Shown: positions 1 through 9,670 of the stretch, piece by piece
Layout of the letters: each line of letters opens with the position of its first letter
Position numbering within the stretch: position 1 is the stretch's first letter
Origin: Chaenocephalus aceratus
Taxonomy: Eukaryota > Chordata > Actinopteri > Perciformes > Channichthyidae
DNA: 64,000 bases
NCBI GenBank assembly: GCA_023974075.1
Contig: CM043808.1
Location: 25,241,578 to 25,305,577 of the forward strand
Direction: 5' to 3'
Position numbers and translations under genes: made by a program
The notes under the pieces: model-generated
The model's database searches: none
What the model saw: only the letters and a program-made list of their open reading frames with translations
What the model was told of the DNA's origin: nothing

Positions 1-1387
1 CAATGATAGTGTCCGCGAGTGTCCCTCTTGCAAAACGGGATACATCATGAGCTATGATTTGCACCCAATATGCAAATCCTGCCTGGGGCCAGAGCACGCG
101 GACGCGGCTCTCAGCCAGCAGGTCGCATGTTCACATTGTGTTCGTCTCCCATCATCCGACAGGAAGCGAAGGGCGGACGCTCTAGCTGCTGCGGGTGAGG
201 AGGACGATTGGCCCATCCAGAACAGGGGCAGCCTGTTTCTAGTGGGGGGCAGGAGTCGGACGACTCCTACCCCGTCTCCCTCCATGGCTCGCCATGCGGC
301 TCTCCCCTCCCCCTTCTTCCCCGGACGGGGGAGACGGGGTCGGAGCGAGATACAGGGGTGGGGGTCGAGCATGCGGTCCCTTTCTCCGTAGCCACGGCGC
401 TACCGGCGTTGGGTGGCATTATGCTGGAGCTGCCGGAAAAAATCAGCAAAGCAGCAGCATGCAGAGGTCTTCCCGTTCCCCGAGGACGGGAGAGGGTGGC
501 TCTGGATGACATGGCCCGAGTGTTTTCCCGGGTTCAGACGGGCAGGAGTGACCCGATCTGGCCGCGCTTCCCCGCTATTAAGAGATACCAGGAAGATACC
601 TTTGTCCCCTTCACTAAGGTGGAGGGATTCACAGAGGAGGGTTTTCCAACCACCCACGCTCTGGAACCGAGCTTATCGGTGTTCTTCGGGGTTAGGCAGG
701 CCAACTTGATCGCCGGACGGTGCCCTATGTTGGCCGCCCCCAAGGACCAGTATGTCGCCTGCCAGGCTGACCGGGCGCACCAATGTGCGTTTCAGGCGTC
801 TGCAGAAGCGAACAACATCGCGTTGCTGACCAACTCGGTGGTGACGCTGGTCGAGCGGTCCACCACCGTGGCACCAGAGGAGGCGGAAGAGATCGGCAAG
901 GCGGCCAGCACGGCACACGCTGTGTGCAGCCGTGGCGGTCTCCCAGGCAAGGATCGCAGCCTGGATGACGCAGATCCAGCGCCACCTCTGGCTGCAACAA
1001 GCAGCGGTTACAGAGCCAGCCAGGAAGGTTTTTCTGGACGCTCCGGTCAGCCCGGAGGGGCTGTTCGGACCCCAGTTCCTGGCCATGGTTGAGTCCATGA
1101 AGGCGGCAGCGGAGCAGGCCGATGACATCTGCCAGCACGTCGGCTGGCTCCAGCCAGCGGTGAAGCATCAGCGACACCAGCGGCAGCAGCAGCCAACCCA
1201 GCCACAGCGGCAGACAGAGAGACACTCGCAGCAACAGCAGTCGAGGCGTCAGACTCGTCCGTCAGCGGCGGCTGGGGCACCGTCCCGCGCCTCCGCCCCG
1301 CCAGAAAAGGCGGGTAAGAAGGGAGTGAGGTACTCCCGTTCGGCGTCTGCTCCACGAGAGCCGCCGAGAAAACAGAGCTGTCCCTGA
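1..1387 (+). pseudogene. DIRS retrotransposon ORF1 (Gag-like), frameshifted
   Basis: Open frames joined by frame changes give a Gag-like protein of DIRS (tyrosine-recombinase) retrotransposons. The N-terminal part, entering from before the window, has a zinc-finger-like CPSC...C-x2-C...H...C-x2-C pattern (CPSCKTGY, CKSCLGPEH, CSHC). The frame changes near 210-260 to a long segment (208-1092) with PIWPRFPAIKRY and a GRCPMLAAPKDQ block, then near 930 to a glutamine/arginine-rich basic tail ending at the stop at 1387. This protein would coat the element RNA. The order Gag-like, RT, recombinase on the same strand downstream supports the DIRS call. The two frame changes show it is dead. Assignment to DIRS rests mainly on the downstream recombinase. 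Confidence 0.72.
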
Positions 1388-1744
1388 CGGTTTGGGGGGG
1401 AGTGTGAAGGAAATAAAACAAGATTATTTCCCAACATGTTGTCTGAGTCATCAGTTTCAAATGTGTTTCACATATCCCCCACTCTGGGTGAACCGCAGCT
1501 GCCTATGACCTATCGGTTAATAGCCAGCAGGGTTTGTTACAAAAGCCTGCGCAATTTAATCTATCGATTAATAAACTGCGGAGCACAGTAACTACACCAG
1601 CTGCCTCCAATCTGTTGATTAGTAGGCAGCAGGGTTCGCTGCAGAGGCCTGGTGGTTATAACCTTTCGGTTATTAAACCACAGACCTCGCGGCATTCCTC
1701 TGTCCGAGATATACCTCCTACACACGGTCATCATAACCCATGAG
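1388..1744 (+). repeat. Non-coding internal repeat of the DIRS element, copy 1 (left part)
   Basis: After the ORF1 stop lies non-coding sequence in which short blocks recur: CTATCGGTTAATA-like motifs (near 1519, 1561, 1660), GCAGGGTTCGCTGCAG, and CATTCCTCTGTCCGAGATA. The same blocks recur at 2528-2770, 2910-3300 and 4210-4460. Copy 1 is split by the hAT insertion at 1745-2527 and resumes at 2536 with GCCGTTATAACGCC. No coding function is evident. Confidence 0.6.
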
Positions 1745-2527
1745 CAGAGTTGGGTGTTGGGTGCAGTAATAATAATATTACTTTGTCGGTAACGGAGTAG
1801 TGTAACGTGCTACTTTTATAATTCAGTAATCACACTACAGTTACTAACATTGCCCCGACACGCGTTACTTCGTTACTTTCTAAAATCAGTCATAATCAAA
1901 CCTCAACAAACACCTAAAAATAACACATGCTAAGGTAAAGCTAACACACATAGCTGTTGTTTATTTATATCACACACGTAGTCTGTTCTTCTTCTCTGTT
2001 TTCCGGTTGTTGCCTGTTTTGAATGACGAATACACACTACCGCCGCCTGCTGGTAAGGAGAGTTATTGCCACTCACGCATGCGCAGTTCGTACGTGCTCG
2101 GCTGAAGTCTTTGCGGTGTGCTCCAGTCTGGCTCCAGTGCAACACATGGCCAACACGCAGGAGAACACACCGACGCAACAGAGTGAGCAGAGATAGACTG
2201 CGCAAAATATACAGATAGCAGGAGACAGAGAACAGCCATGGTCAGATCCTGAAAACATTCAGGATCTGGATCAGTCTTATGGAAACTGAACTAAAGAGAA
2301 CATTTGAAACTTTAGCAGTCTGCGTGATCTGCCTGCAGGGAGGGGCGGGCCGGCCCTGCGAGTAAAGTAACGAGTAAAGTAACGAGTAAAGTAACGAGTA
2401 AAGTAACGAGTAAAGTAACGAATTACTGTATGTAGAGAGTAACGAAGTAGTGTAATATATTACTTTTTTTTAAAGTAATATGTAATATGTAATATATTAC
2501 TTTTTTTTAGTAACAACCCCATCTCTG
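1745..2527. mobile_element. hAT-type MITE with 8-bp target duplication
   Basis: The element starts CAGAGTTGGG and ends CCCATCTCTG, near-perfect terminal inverted repeats of hAT form. It is flanked by an identical 8-bp duplication CCCATGAG at 1737-1744 and 2528-2535. Removing it restores the repeat of the host DIRS element (AACCCATGAGCGCCG, compare 3112-3124). The 783-bp interior has no transposase. It contains a short 12-bp tandem repeat near the right end and GTAATATATTAC-rich ends typical of fish 'TAACG-rich' hAT MITEs. Confidence 0.88.
2358..2420. repeat. 12-bp tandem repeat inside the hAT MITE
   Basis: The unit CGAGTAAAGTAA is repeated about five times without interruption before the sequence diverges to CGAATTACTG. 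It lies in the subterminal part of the MITE at 1745-2527. Confidence 0.85.
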
Positions 2528-2770
2528 CCCATGAGCGCCGTTATAACGCCTCATGTGGACAGCACTGCATACACCGCCACTCATCCCCTGAGCGTGTACA
2601 CGCCTCACGATGACAGCCGGAGTGAAACACAGCGTGTGGAGGCTTCCTCGCAGCCCTTTCGCCTCAAGGGCAGTGGCGGCGAGGGCAATGGCGTGGATCG
2701 TCACCATGACGACCATTACGGCACATCACAGAGAAGCCAGAACGGGGGAAGGAGCAGTATTCCAGGCTGA
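2528..2770 (+). repeat. DIRS internal repeat, copy 1 (right part)
   Basis: Continuation of the internal repeat after the hAT insertion: GCCGTTATAACGCCTCATG, ACTCATCCCCTGAGCGTGTA, then GCCCTTTCGCCTCAAGGGCA and CGTCACCATGACGACC. The same order of blocks is seen at 3118-3300 and, incompletely, at 4320-4450. Confidence 0.65.
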
Positions 2771-2781
2771 GTGCCCCAGTG

Positions 2782-2897
2782 GCAGCGCCCGCAGCGCCCG
2801 CAGCGCCCGCAGCGCCCGCAGCGCCCGCAGCGCCCGCAGCGCCCGCAGCGCCCGCAGCGCCCGCAGCGCCCGCAGCGCCCGCAGCGCCCGCAGCGCC
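2782..2897. repeat. GC-rich 9-bp minisatellite
   Basis: About 13 perfect copies of GCAGCGCCC. Because 9 is a multiple of three, all frames stay open and would encode (SAR)n, (RPQ)n or (AAP)n. These low-complexity frames are not taken as genes. It lies between two copies of the DIRS internal repeat. Confidence 0.95.
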
Positions 2898-2909
2898 ACG
2901 GCGTCAGGG

Positions 2910-3300
2910 CTCGCTGCATAATTCTGCTGGTTTTAACCTATCGGTTAATAAACTGCAGAGCTCGCTAATAAGCCAGCTGCCACTAATCTGTTGATTAAGT
3001 AGACAGCAGGGCTCGCTGCAGAAGCCTGCCGATTTTAACCCCTGTTAATAACCTGCAGAGCTCGCAGCATTCCTCTGTCCGAGATACGCCTCGTACACAC
3101 GGCCTTAATAAACCCATGAACGTCGTTATAACGCTTCATGTGGGCAGCACTGCACACACCTCCATCCATCCCCTGAGCGTGTACGCGCCTCATGATGAGA
3201 GTCGGAGTGAGACGCAGCGTGTGGAGGCCCCCGCCTTGGGTTGCCTCACGGGCAGCGGCGGCAGGGGCTCTGGCAGGGCTCGTCACCATGACGACCGAAA
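2910..3300 (+). repeat. DIRS internal repeat, copy 2
   Basis: Begins GGCTCGCTGCATAATTC, continues TAACCTATCGGTTAATAAAC, a second GCTCGCTGCAGAAGCCTGCC, then CATTCCTCTGTCCGAGATAC and the GTTATAACGCTTCATGTGGG block, ending CGTCACCATGACGACC. It is the most complete of the three copies. Confidence 0.65.
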
Positions 3301-4100
3301 ACACATCTCGAGCACGTGCGCCCGCTCTCAGAGTTTTCTCAGAGTGGCAGCGCGTGGGTCTGATGGACAGATGGATGAGCAGGCTGATCAGCAGAGGATA
3401 CGTCCTGCAGTTCGCCTCTCCCCCCCCCCACAGTTCAATGGGATACAGGAAACACTCCTGTCCTCCCAGAAGCTATGTCTTGCGCTCCAATCCGAGCTGC
3501 TGGAACTCCTGTTGAAAGAGGATATTTCCAGGGTTCCTCAAAGGGAGGAAAATCAGGGGTTTTCACTCCCGTTATTTTTCTAATCCCGAAAAAGACTGGG
3601 GAAATGAGACATCCTCGATCTGTCAGTATTCCACATGCTGACGATCAAACAAGTGCTGGAATGTGTTCACCAGGACGACTGGTTCACTTCCACCTGAAGG
3701 ATGCATACTTCCACGTACCCATCATCCCGAAACACAGGAAATTCCTGCGTTTTCTCATTTCAGGGAATATCAGACCAGACAATCGTCTGCCGTTCGGATA
3801 TTTCCTGGCTCCTCCCATTTTTGTGTAGAGAAGGCTGGAGCCGCTACACAGAGGAGGGATGAGAGTGTGGTTTCCTCTGGACGACCTGCTATTTGCTGGC
3901 TCGCTCCAGGGAGGAAGTCGCTTTACAGACGGTACATCTCGTATCGCATCTGTCAAAGCCTGAGTTTCATAATAAATTGGAAGAAGAGCTGTCCTCTTCC
4001 CTCTCAGACAAATGTTTATCTGGAGTGGAATTAAACTCAGCCAGCAGAGCGCGGCTCTCGCGGCAGCGAGTGGAGAAACTGACAGCTCTCCTCCGGCATG
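3301..4100 (+). pseudogene. DIRS reverse transcriptase remnant
   Basis: Fragments in several frames read as a DIRS-type reverse transcriptase. At 3330-3420 is an entry segment (RVFSEWQRVGLMDRWMSRL, GYVLQFASPPP). At 3560-3600 is the fingers motif FLIPKKTGEMR. At 3680-3760 is HFHLKDAYFHVPIIPKHRKF, where the D of the LKDAYF box is the first catalytic aspartate. At 3790-3830 is LPFGYFLAPP. The DD pair of motif C is not clean. At 3940-4060 are TVHLVSHLSKPEF and LNSASRARLSRQRVEKL, corresponding to the thumb. The frame changes at least three times, so it is inactive. Confidence 0.72.
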
Positions 4101-4214
4101 TCACAACCCACACAGCCCTCTCCGTGACGCAGCTGCACGGCGTTGGCGTCAGCTGGTCACCTGATGATCCCCCGGGGTCTCTTCCAACAGGGGGACACTC
4201 CAGAGGTGGTTCAT
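4101..4214 (+). other. DIRS remnant between RT and repeat copy 3
   Basis: Short degraded stretch following the RT thumb (ALSVTQLHGVGVSW in the open frame), probably the start of the thumb/RNase H linker, cut by the third internal repeat at about 4210. Confidence 0.4.
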
Positions 4215-4460
4215 TCGCTGCAGAAGCCTGCTGTTTTTAACCTATTGGTTTATAAACTGCAGAGCTTGCGGCATTCCTCTGTCCCAGATATGCCTCCTAC
4301 ACACGGTCATAATAAATCCACGAGCACCGTTATAACGCCTCGTGTGGACAGCATACACACACCTCTCATCCTCTGGGCGTGTACGCGCCTCATGAGGAGA
4401 GAGGGAGTGAAATGCAGCGTGTGGAAACTCCCTCGCAGCCCTTTTGCCTAAAAGTGCACA
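4210..4460 (+). repeat. DIRS internal repeat, copy 3
   Basis: Third copy of the internal repeat, beginning CGCTGCAGAAGCCTGCTG, then TAACCTATTGGTTTATAAAC, CATTCCTCTGTCCCAGATAT, GTTATAACGCCTCGTGTGGA and GTGTACGCGCCTCATGAGGA, ending CTCGCAGCCCTTTTGCC. Its position inside the pol region, rather than before it, shows that the block has been moved or duplicated within the element. Confidence 0.65.
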
Positions 4461-5290
4461 GACAACAGGCCACGGCTATGGAAGCAGCCTACCTCAATCG
4501 CCAGGGAGGAGTATGATCTGTGCAGCTTCTGAACGCAGCCAGGCGGCTGCTGTTCTGGGCGCGCACACACGTTGCTCTCCATCAGAGCAATGTATATTCC
4601 CGGCGAATTGAGTATTGAGACTCAGACCTGTGTCACGCACACTGGCGCCTCAGTGGGATTTGGCTTGGGTGTTACGCGCACTAAAGCAAAGCCCCATTTG
4701 AACCTGATCAGGTTCCCCTTAAACTGTGTTCAGCCAAAGTAGTACTACTTTTGGCTCGATCAGAGAAAAGGGTGAGTGATTTGTCTGCTCTCTCGGTGGC
4801 TCCGTCAGCTCTCCGGATCCAAGGAGAGCAATTCAGCTGTTTTACGCCCTAACCCGGCTTCATCCCTAAGGTCATCACAACTATTTTAGGTCAAGAGTGA
4901 TCACCTTGGATGGCTTCTTTCCTCCCTCCTCACAGGTCGGAGGAAGAAGCCACGTCTCACCTCCTCTGTCCTGTGCGCGCGCTGTCTTGCTATGTGGCGC
5001 GCACGGCGGCCTGGCGCCGTTCTCAGCACCTGTTTGTGCACTATAGAGAGCGCTCGATCGGGCAACCTCTGTCTGAACAACGGCTGTCACACTGGCTGTG
5101 TGAGGCTGTGTCGCAGGCATATGTCTCCTCTGGGGTGGAGCCCCCGGAGAACATTAATGCGCACTCCACCAGAGGAATTCCTCCTCCACGGCGTTGCACG
5201 GAGGAATGTCAGTGGAAGATATTTGCACGGCTGCATCTTGGTCTTCCCCCTGTTCATGTATTCATTTTTATTTATCCTCTCTGACACACC
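4461..5290 (+). pseudogene. DIRS RNase H remnant and tyrosine recombinase
   Basis: The first part (4475-4620) carries AYLNRQGG and QLLNAARRLLFWART, an RNase H-like remnant. From about 4765 the reading KRVSDLSALSVAPSALRI begins a tyrosine recombinase of the DIRS class. The longest open piece (4910-5284) has LCPVRALSCYVARTAAW, PLSEQRLSHWLCEAVSQAY and HSTRG, the H-x-x-R box holding a catalytic arginine. A frame change follows, and AASWSSP...HFYL in the next frame supplies the candidate tyrosine nucleophile near 5268. The enzyme would insert the circular DNA copy without target-site duplication. The frame breaks make it a pseudogene. Confidence 0.78.
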
Positions 5291-5545
5291 CTGTACTGGG
5301 TGTCCTGTCGGAGTGAGTGACGTCAGGGAACCAGCTGTGCGCCTCTCTCCTGCCTCTCGGCACGCGGAGAGCGGCCCTTTTTCCCTCTTATAGGAGGGAT
5401 GTTCCTTTTTCCTCTGACACACTTTGTACGGAGTGTCTGGTCAGAGTGAGTGACGTCAGGGATCCAGCGGTGCGCTCTCCTACTTGTCTGACACGCAGAG
5501 AGCGGCTGTTCCCCCTCTATGATCGCAGGATAAGGTGGGACCTTC
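5281..5545. repeat. Two imperfect tandem copies of a ~135-bp unit
   Basis: CTGACACACCCTGTACTGGG followed by GAGTGAGTGACGTCAGGGA (5281-5330) recurs as CTGACACACTTTGTACGGAG and GAGTGAGTGACGTCAGGGA (5418-5463). Each copy continues into a GCGCTCTC...CACGC(G/A)GAGAGCGGC segment. It lies immediately downstream of the recombinase, in the 3' non-coding part of the DIRS element. Confidence 0.75.
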
Positions 5546-5741
5546 GTCTCTACTTTCTCACAGCGGCCGGTATGTATTGTTCCCAGCCTTCAGCCCGTCG
5601 GGAAGATAGGCATGTTTTGCTATGTTCCAGGGACGGTGATGCGCCATTACGCATGGCACAACAGGCAGGGGGGTGTTATTGAGCAGGTGTGTCTGTGCTT
5701 CTAGTGCCGGGCAGACCCAGTGGGGCGCAGACTACATCATG

Positions 5742-6093
5742 CTTCGCCCTTAACCCAATAGCGATTGCCTTAGAGGGCGAAGCCATATACGAAATAGAGC
5801 TGAGGTTACCTACTGTAACCCAGCTTCTATGAGTAAATGGCGCAGCCCTCTAAGCGCTTGGCCCCACTGGCTCTACGAATAGCTGAAGAAAAGTTATATT
5901 GTATGGGAGCAGATTGCCGGGCCGCCTTCCTATTTATACCGGAAGGAGGCCCGAGGGTGGGGCCCACCTCGCGGGTGGGCGTGGACTACATGTGTTTCAG
6001 TGCTACGCGGGGGCGCAGAGGGATAACCCAATAGCGATAGCCTTAGAGGGCTGCGCCATTTACTCATAGAAGCTGGGTTACAGTAGGTACCCT
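5742..6093. repeat. DIRS right terminal region with large inverted repeat
   Basis: GGTTACCTACTGTAACCCAG followed by CTTCTATGAGTAAATGGCGC (5803-5842) is matched in reverse complement at 6050-6092 (ATTTACTCATAGAAGCTGGG, TTACAGTAGGTACC), giving arms of about 50 bp around a ~190-bp spacer. The phrase AACCCAATAGCGAT(T/A)GCCTTAGAGGG is also present directly at 5754 and 6026. Inverted termini and an internal complementary region are the known architecture of DIRS elements, so this is read as the right end. The left end lies outside the window. Confidence 0.75.
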
Positions 6094-6984
6094 CTGTTAG
6101 TCTATGTGTTCTGATGTTAGTAACTATGTAGGCTAACATTAGTTAGGCTATGTGTTGTGGACTAATGCATTTAAGTTAGTTCACATTTGAGTTGTTATTG
6201 GCCCTGCTGACAATTGTGTTGATAATATGTAGCCTACAGTCAATGGAATTTCAAATGTTGCCCTCCAATGTATGTTATTTTAATGTTGACACATAATACT
6301 ATAACTCTATATTTTAAAGGAGCATTGTTGAAATGCCTAGGTCGAACTAAGCATGCAGAACCACAAGTCAAGAGGACAGAGGAGCCAGGGTGAGAAAGAA
6401 GAAATAAGGAGAGAGGGCCCATGCAGAGAGGCAGACGTCAGTCGTGAAGAATCAGGCCCACAAGTCAAGAGGACAGAGGAGCCAGATCGCAGTGGTGAGG
6501 AACGCACTGTCATTTCATTTCACTGTAATTTTACTTTTCACATATCACTTTATTCACTATTCAGCTAAGTTATTTATTCAGTTATTTTATTACTGGTACT
6601 GCTAATTGCACTATGCATATTGTTGTATATTGTATATACGTATGTATTTACTACTACTACTGTACTTACACAATTGAGGGTTGTAGCTTTGTGTCAGTAC
6701 ATATTTCAGGGTTTTTCTATGCCTTTGTTCATCTAAAGTCTAATATTCATAGGCGACTACAACTCATGCCGATGCCGAGGCCCAGTTCTCCCTTCCCACC
6801 ACCCCAGGAGCATTGTGCTAGGTAAAACTCTCATTCAATAAAAGTAGTCTTTTAAAGGTGGGGTAGGTAATTTTGGAGAAACCAGCTCGAGTGCGCTAGA
6901 ATTTGAAAATATACAGCCGGAAAAAATCTGCCACTTCCTTACAGAGCCCCTCCTCCAACACACACGAACGCGCACATGACCAAT
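6094..6984. other. Intergenic, AT-rich, no gene recognised
   Basis: No coding sequence is supported. A phrase CACAAGTCAAGAGGACAGAG occurs twice (6362 and 6460), making a short imperfect direct repeat. The right part (6856-6970), beginning GGTGGGGTAGGTAATTTTGG, looks like the end of a fish MITE, but no partner end or target duplication was found. Confidence 0.5.
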
Positions 6985-7705
6985 GAGGGCACGAGATAAG
7001 TTTGTGCACAGAAATAAGTCCTGTTTCTCGCTTGAGGCCAGGAAAAGGCTAGTCACTGTGACCTTTTTACCTGTGCTGGACTATGGTGATTTGTTATATA
7101 TGAATGCACCTGCCAATTACCTGAGAAAGTTAGATGCTGCGTATCACAGTGCACTGAGATTTTTGACAAATTGTAAAGCACTTACGCATCACTGTACCCT
7201 GTATACCAAGGCGGTTTTGCCATCACTTACTGTACGGAGGCTCAGTCACTGGTACTTTTTCATTTACAAAGCCATGTTGGATAAACTACTATCTTATATC
7301 TGCTCCCTGATCTCTCTGCGAATTGAAAGTACTTATTGCCTGAGATCGCATGCTGTGGTTTTATTAAATGTGCCAAGTGCTAGGACTGTCTTAGGGAAGA
7401 AAGCTTTTAGATGTGCAGCTCCACTAACATGGAACAGTCTGCAAAAAGAATGGAAAATTACCAAGCTAGTACCACTACATGTTTTTAAAGCTTGGTTGGA
7501 TGCTACAAAATGCTGTTGGTACCTGTACATGTGGTTAAATATGTAAAATGTAATCCCTGTACATGTTGCTGTATGATGTCCTTTTGTTGTTCTGTTGTTT
7601 ATGTTTGTATGTCTTCTTGTGGAACCTACTGCTGCAGGTCTCCCTTGAAAAAGAGATCATTGATCTCAATGGGATTTTACCTGGATAAATAAAGGTTTTT
7701 GAATT
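6985..7705 (+). pseudogene. 5'-truncated LINE: C-terminus of reverse transcriptase and 3' tail
   Basis: An open frame of 187 codons (6983-7546) reads as the C-terminal thumb/post-RT region of a fish non-LTR retrotransposon: SCFSLEARKRL, LDYGDLLYM, ALRFLTNCKALTHHCTLY and GKKAFRCAAPLTWNSLQ. The RT catalytic core is missing, as expected for 5' truncation. The 3' UTR has GCAGGTCTCCCTTGAAAAAG and CAATGGGATTTTACCTGG, and ends in a TAAATAAAGG tail. The same 3' end is seen at 18080-18155, 22640-22715 and 52240-52385, so the family is repeated in the window. Clade not assigned. Confidence 0.75.
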
Positions 7706-7819
7706 GAGATGGAAGGCTGACAGGCAGGTAGGCCATCCAGTTATTTTAGCCGGGCCGGCTAAAATGATTGGTCGTGCTTTTTACAGTACCACGGCTTCCA
7801 CAGATGACATTTCTTTATG

Positions 7820-8010
7820 TAATTGTGAATATACTACATACATATCCCCATATAAATCTGAATATATATAGGACATACATGTCCCCATATCATTGTGAAT
7901 ATATAATACATACATGTCTCCATATACATCTGAATATAGAGTACATAGTATACATATCCCCATATAAATGTTAATATATAGTAAATGTATGTTCACATAT
8001 ATACACAACC
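7820..8010. repeat. AT-rich minisatellite, ~36-42 bp unit
   Basis: Four to five degenerate copies of GAATATA-TA-CATACAT(A/G)T-CCCCATAT (at 7827, 7859, 7895, 7931, then decaying). The chance open frames across it on both strands are not genes. Confidence 0.75.
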
Positions 8011-8368
8011 AATATATTATGTATATTCACATATATTACTCAATATATGGAAAGCGGCAATTACTGATGTATTATCCCATATATTGCAATATGTTAACAC
8101 AATATATTACTCTATATATCTTCAATATATTTTGTAGATGTGAATAAATATGTTTTTCATGTTGATTATTAATCAGTATCAGTTGGTGTAGCCAACAGCA
8201 ATATTTCCTTTATTAAATCTTTTCAATCAACCAGTAAATCAGTAAACAAAATAATGCAATTATTGACAGTTAAAATATGGGGAAATATATTTTCTTTGCT
8301 TAATTTAGCTAGTTCAGTGAGAATAATCAACATTCTTCAATATATAGACTAAACCAACCCGGTATCAC
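8011..8368. other. AT-rich non-coding stretch
   Basis: Only AT-rich sequence with repeated AATATATT-type words is seen between the minisatellite and the Gypsy LTR. No gene or element end is supported. Confidence 0.5.
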
Positions 8369-9670
8369 TGTCACAAGTTAGACACTTCTATTAGTGTTTG
8401 TTTGGTGGCTGATCTAAACTCTCCTGTCCTTTCAGATCCCGCCTTCCTCCAGGCCCTTGTAATCAGCTCACTTCCCTCACCTGGTCTCCCCAGCCCTCCG
8501 CCAAGCTCTCCAGTGAGTGTTGTGCTCTAGCCTAGATTTTTGTCCTGCCCGGTTTTTGATCCCTGTCTGTAGTGATGGCGAGATGAAGCCTTATGAAGCT
8601 TTGAAGCTTTCCAGCCAATTGGTTCGCAAAAGGGTTCATCTCATGAGGCTTCATCATGGGCTTAATTTGAACACAAACCCCCTGTTGGTCAAAGTGTGTA
8701 AAACAGGCAGATTGGACATCTCAACAGTGTGCTGTATCTCATATCGAGTTCCCAATGAGTAAAGCCTTAGAATAACTCTAAACAATGAACATTAAATCAT
8801 ATGTTCATGTTAACAATATTGTTTTTATTCCAGTTGAATGATTGTGATTGAGGAGGCTGGTAAACATTGCAAAGAGGGATTTATATTCCTTAATAATATT
8901 CGTAAACTTAACCATGTTGTAGCCTGAGAAAGGCTAAACCATATCAAAGAATACATTTATTAACTACATTATCTCATTTAGCTGTAGCTAAAAAAGACGT
9001 ATTGTTCAGTCGTTGAACCAGGGACCCTGCGGATGTGAGTCAACTGCTTTCCAGCTGAGCCGCAGCACACACACTGAATCTCCCTGAAAACACTGGAGCA
9101 TATTTATTCCTGTATTTATTCATGTTTTTATTCCTACATTTATTTATGCTTGTATCTATTTATACTTATGACATGTTCCGACCTCGATATGAGTGAGGGT
9201 CTGAGCTCTCTTAATTCCATCGTGTCACCGGGCCCGGGTACAGGAGGGGTAATATGGTTCTTATTATACATCCATGGCGTGGGTAATATGAGCGCTGTGG
9301 TTCAACGGTTCAACCGATCTGAATCGCTTCCTGAAGCAGTCACCTGGTATCGACAGGCAGCGAGGCTTAATTTGTCATTGATGACGTCACTGGCCCAAAA
9401 CGATACTAAGCCTCGATACAAGCTTCACAAAAAGCTTCGTGGATTACTCGACACACGCTCCGAAGCCTCGGCGCAATACGTAACATCACTACCTGTCTGC
9501 CTGTTCACGGATCTTGAGTTCCTGCTTCCTGTCTGGTTTTGGTTGCCTGTCTGATGGATTTCCTGGTTTTGACCCTGCCTGTCCCTGACCTGAATAAACT
9601 GAACATTGCTATACACTGGTTGTATCTGAGTCGTGCTATTGGGTTCTGATCTGTACCTGTGATCGTGACA
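8369..9670 (+). repeat. 5' LTR of a Ty3/Gypsy element, interrupted by a hAT
   Basis: A candidate LTR begins TGTCAC (8369) and ends GATCGTGACA (9670), i.e. TG...CA bounded, just before the Gag start region (ATGAACCCAGCTGACTC, 9687). It contains CT-rich promoter-like sequence and an AATAAA polyadenylation signal at about 9593. The hAT at 8570-9491 splits it. Removing the hAT gives an LTR of about 370 bp. The left boundary is uncertain because no 3' LTR is present for comparison. Confidence 0.55.
8570..9491. mobile_element. hAT MITE of the TAGTGATG type with 8-bp TSD
   Basis: Terminal inverted repeats TAGTGATGG and ACATCACTA, with an identical 8-bp duplication CCTGTCTG at 8562-8569 and 9492-9499. 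The 922-bp interior has subterminal GAAGCTTTGAAGC / GCTTCACAAAAAGCTTCG motifs and no transposase. It is inserted in the Gypsy LTR, so it is younger than that LTR. Confidence 0.9.

Noticed and set aside
208..1092. The 294-codon frame as an intact host gene
   Set aside because: Context and the neighbouring frames show it is the middle of a frameshifted DIRS Gag-like ORF.
2771..2994. Open frames of (RPQ)n, (AAP)n, (SAR)n and minus-strand (GRC)n
   Set aside because: They are the six readings of the 9-bp minisatellite, not genes.
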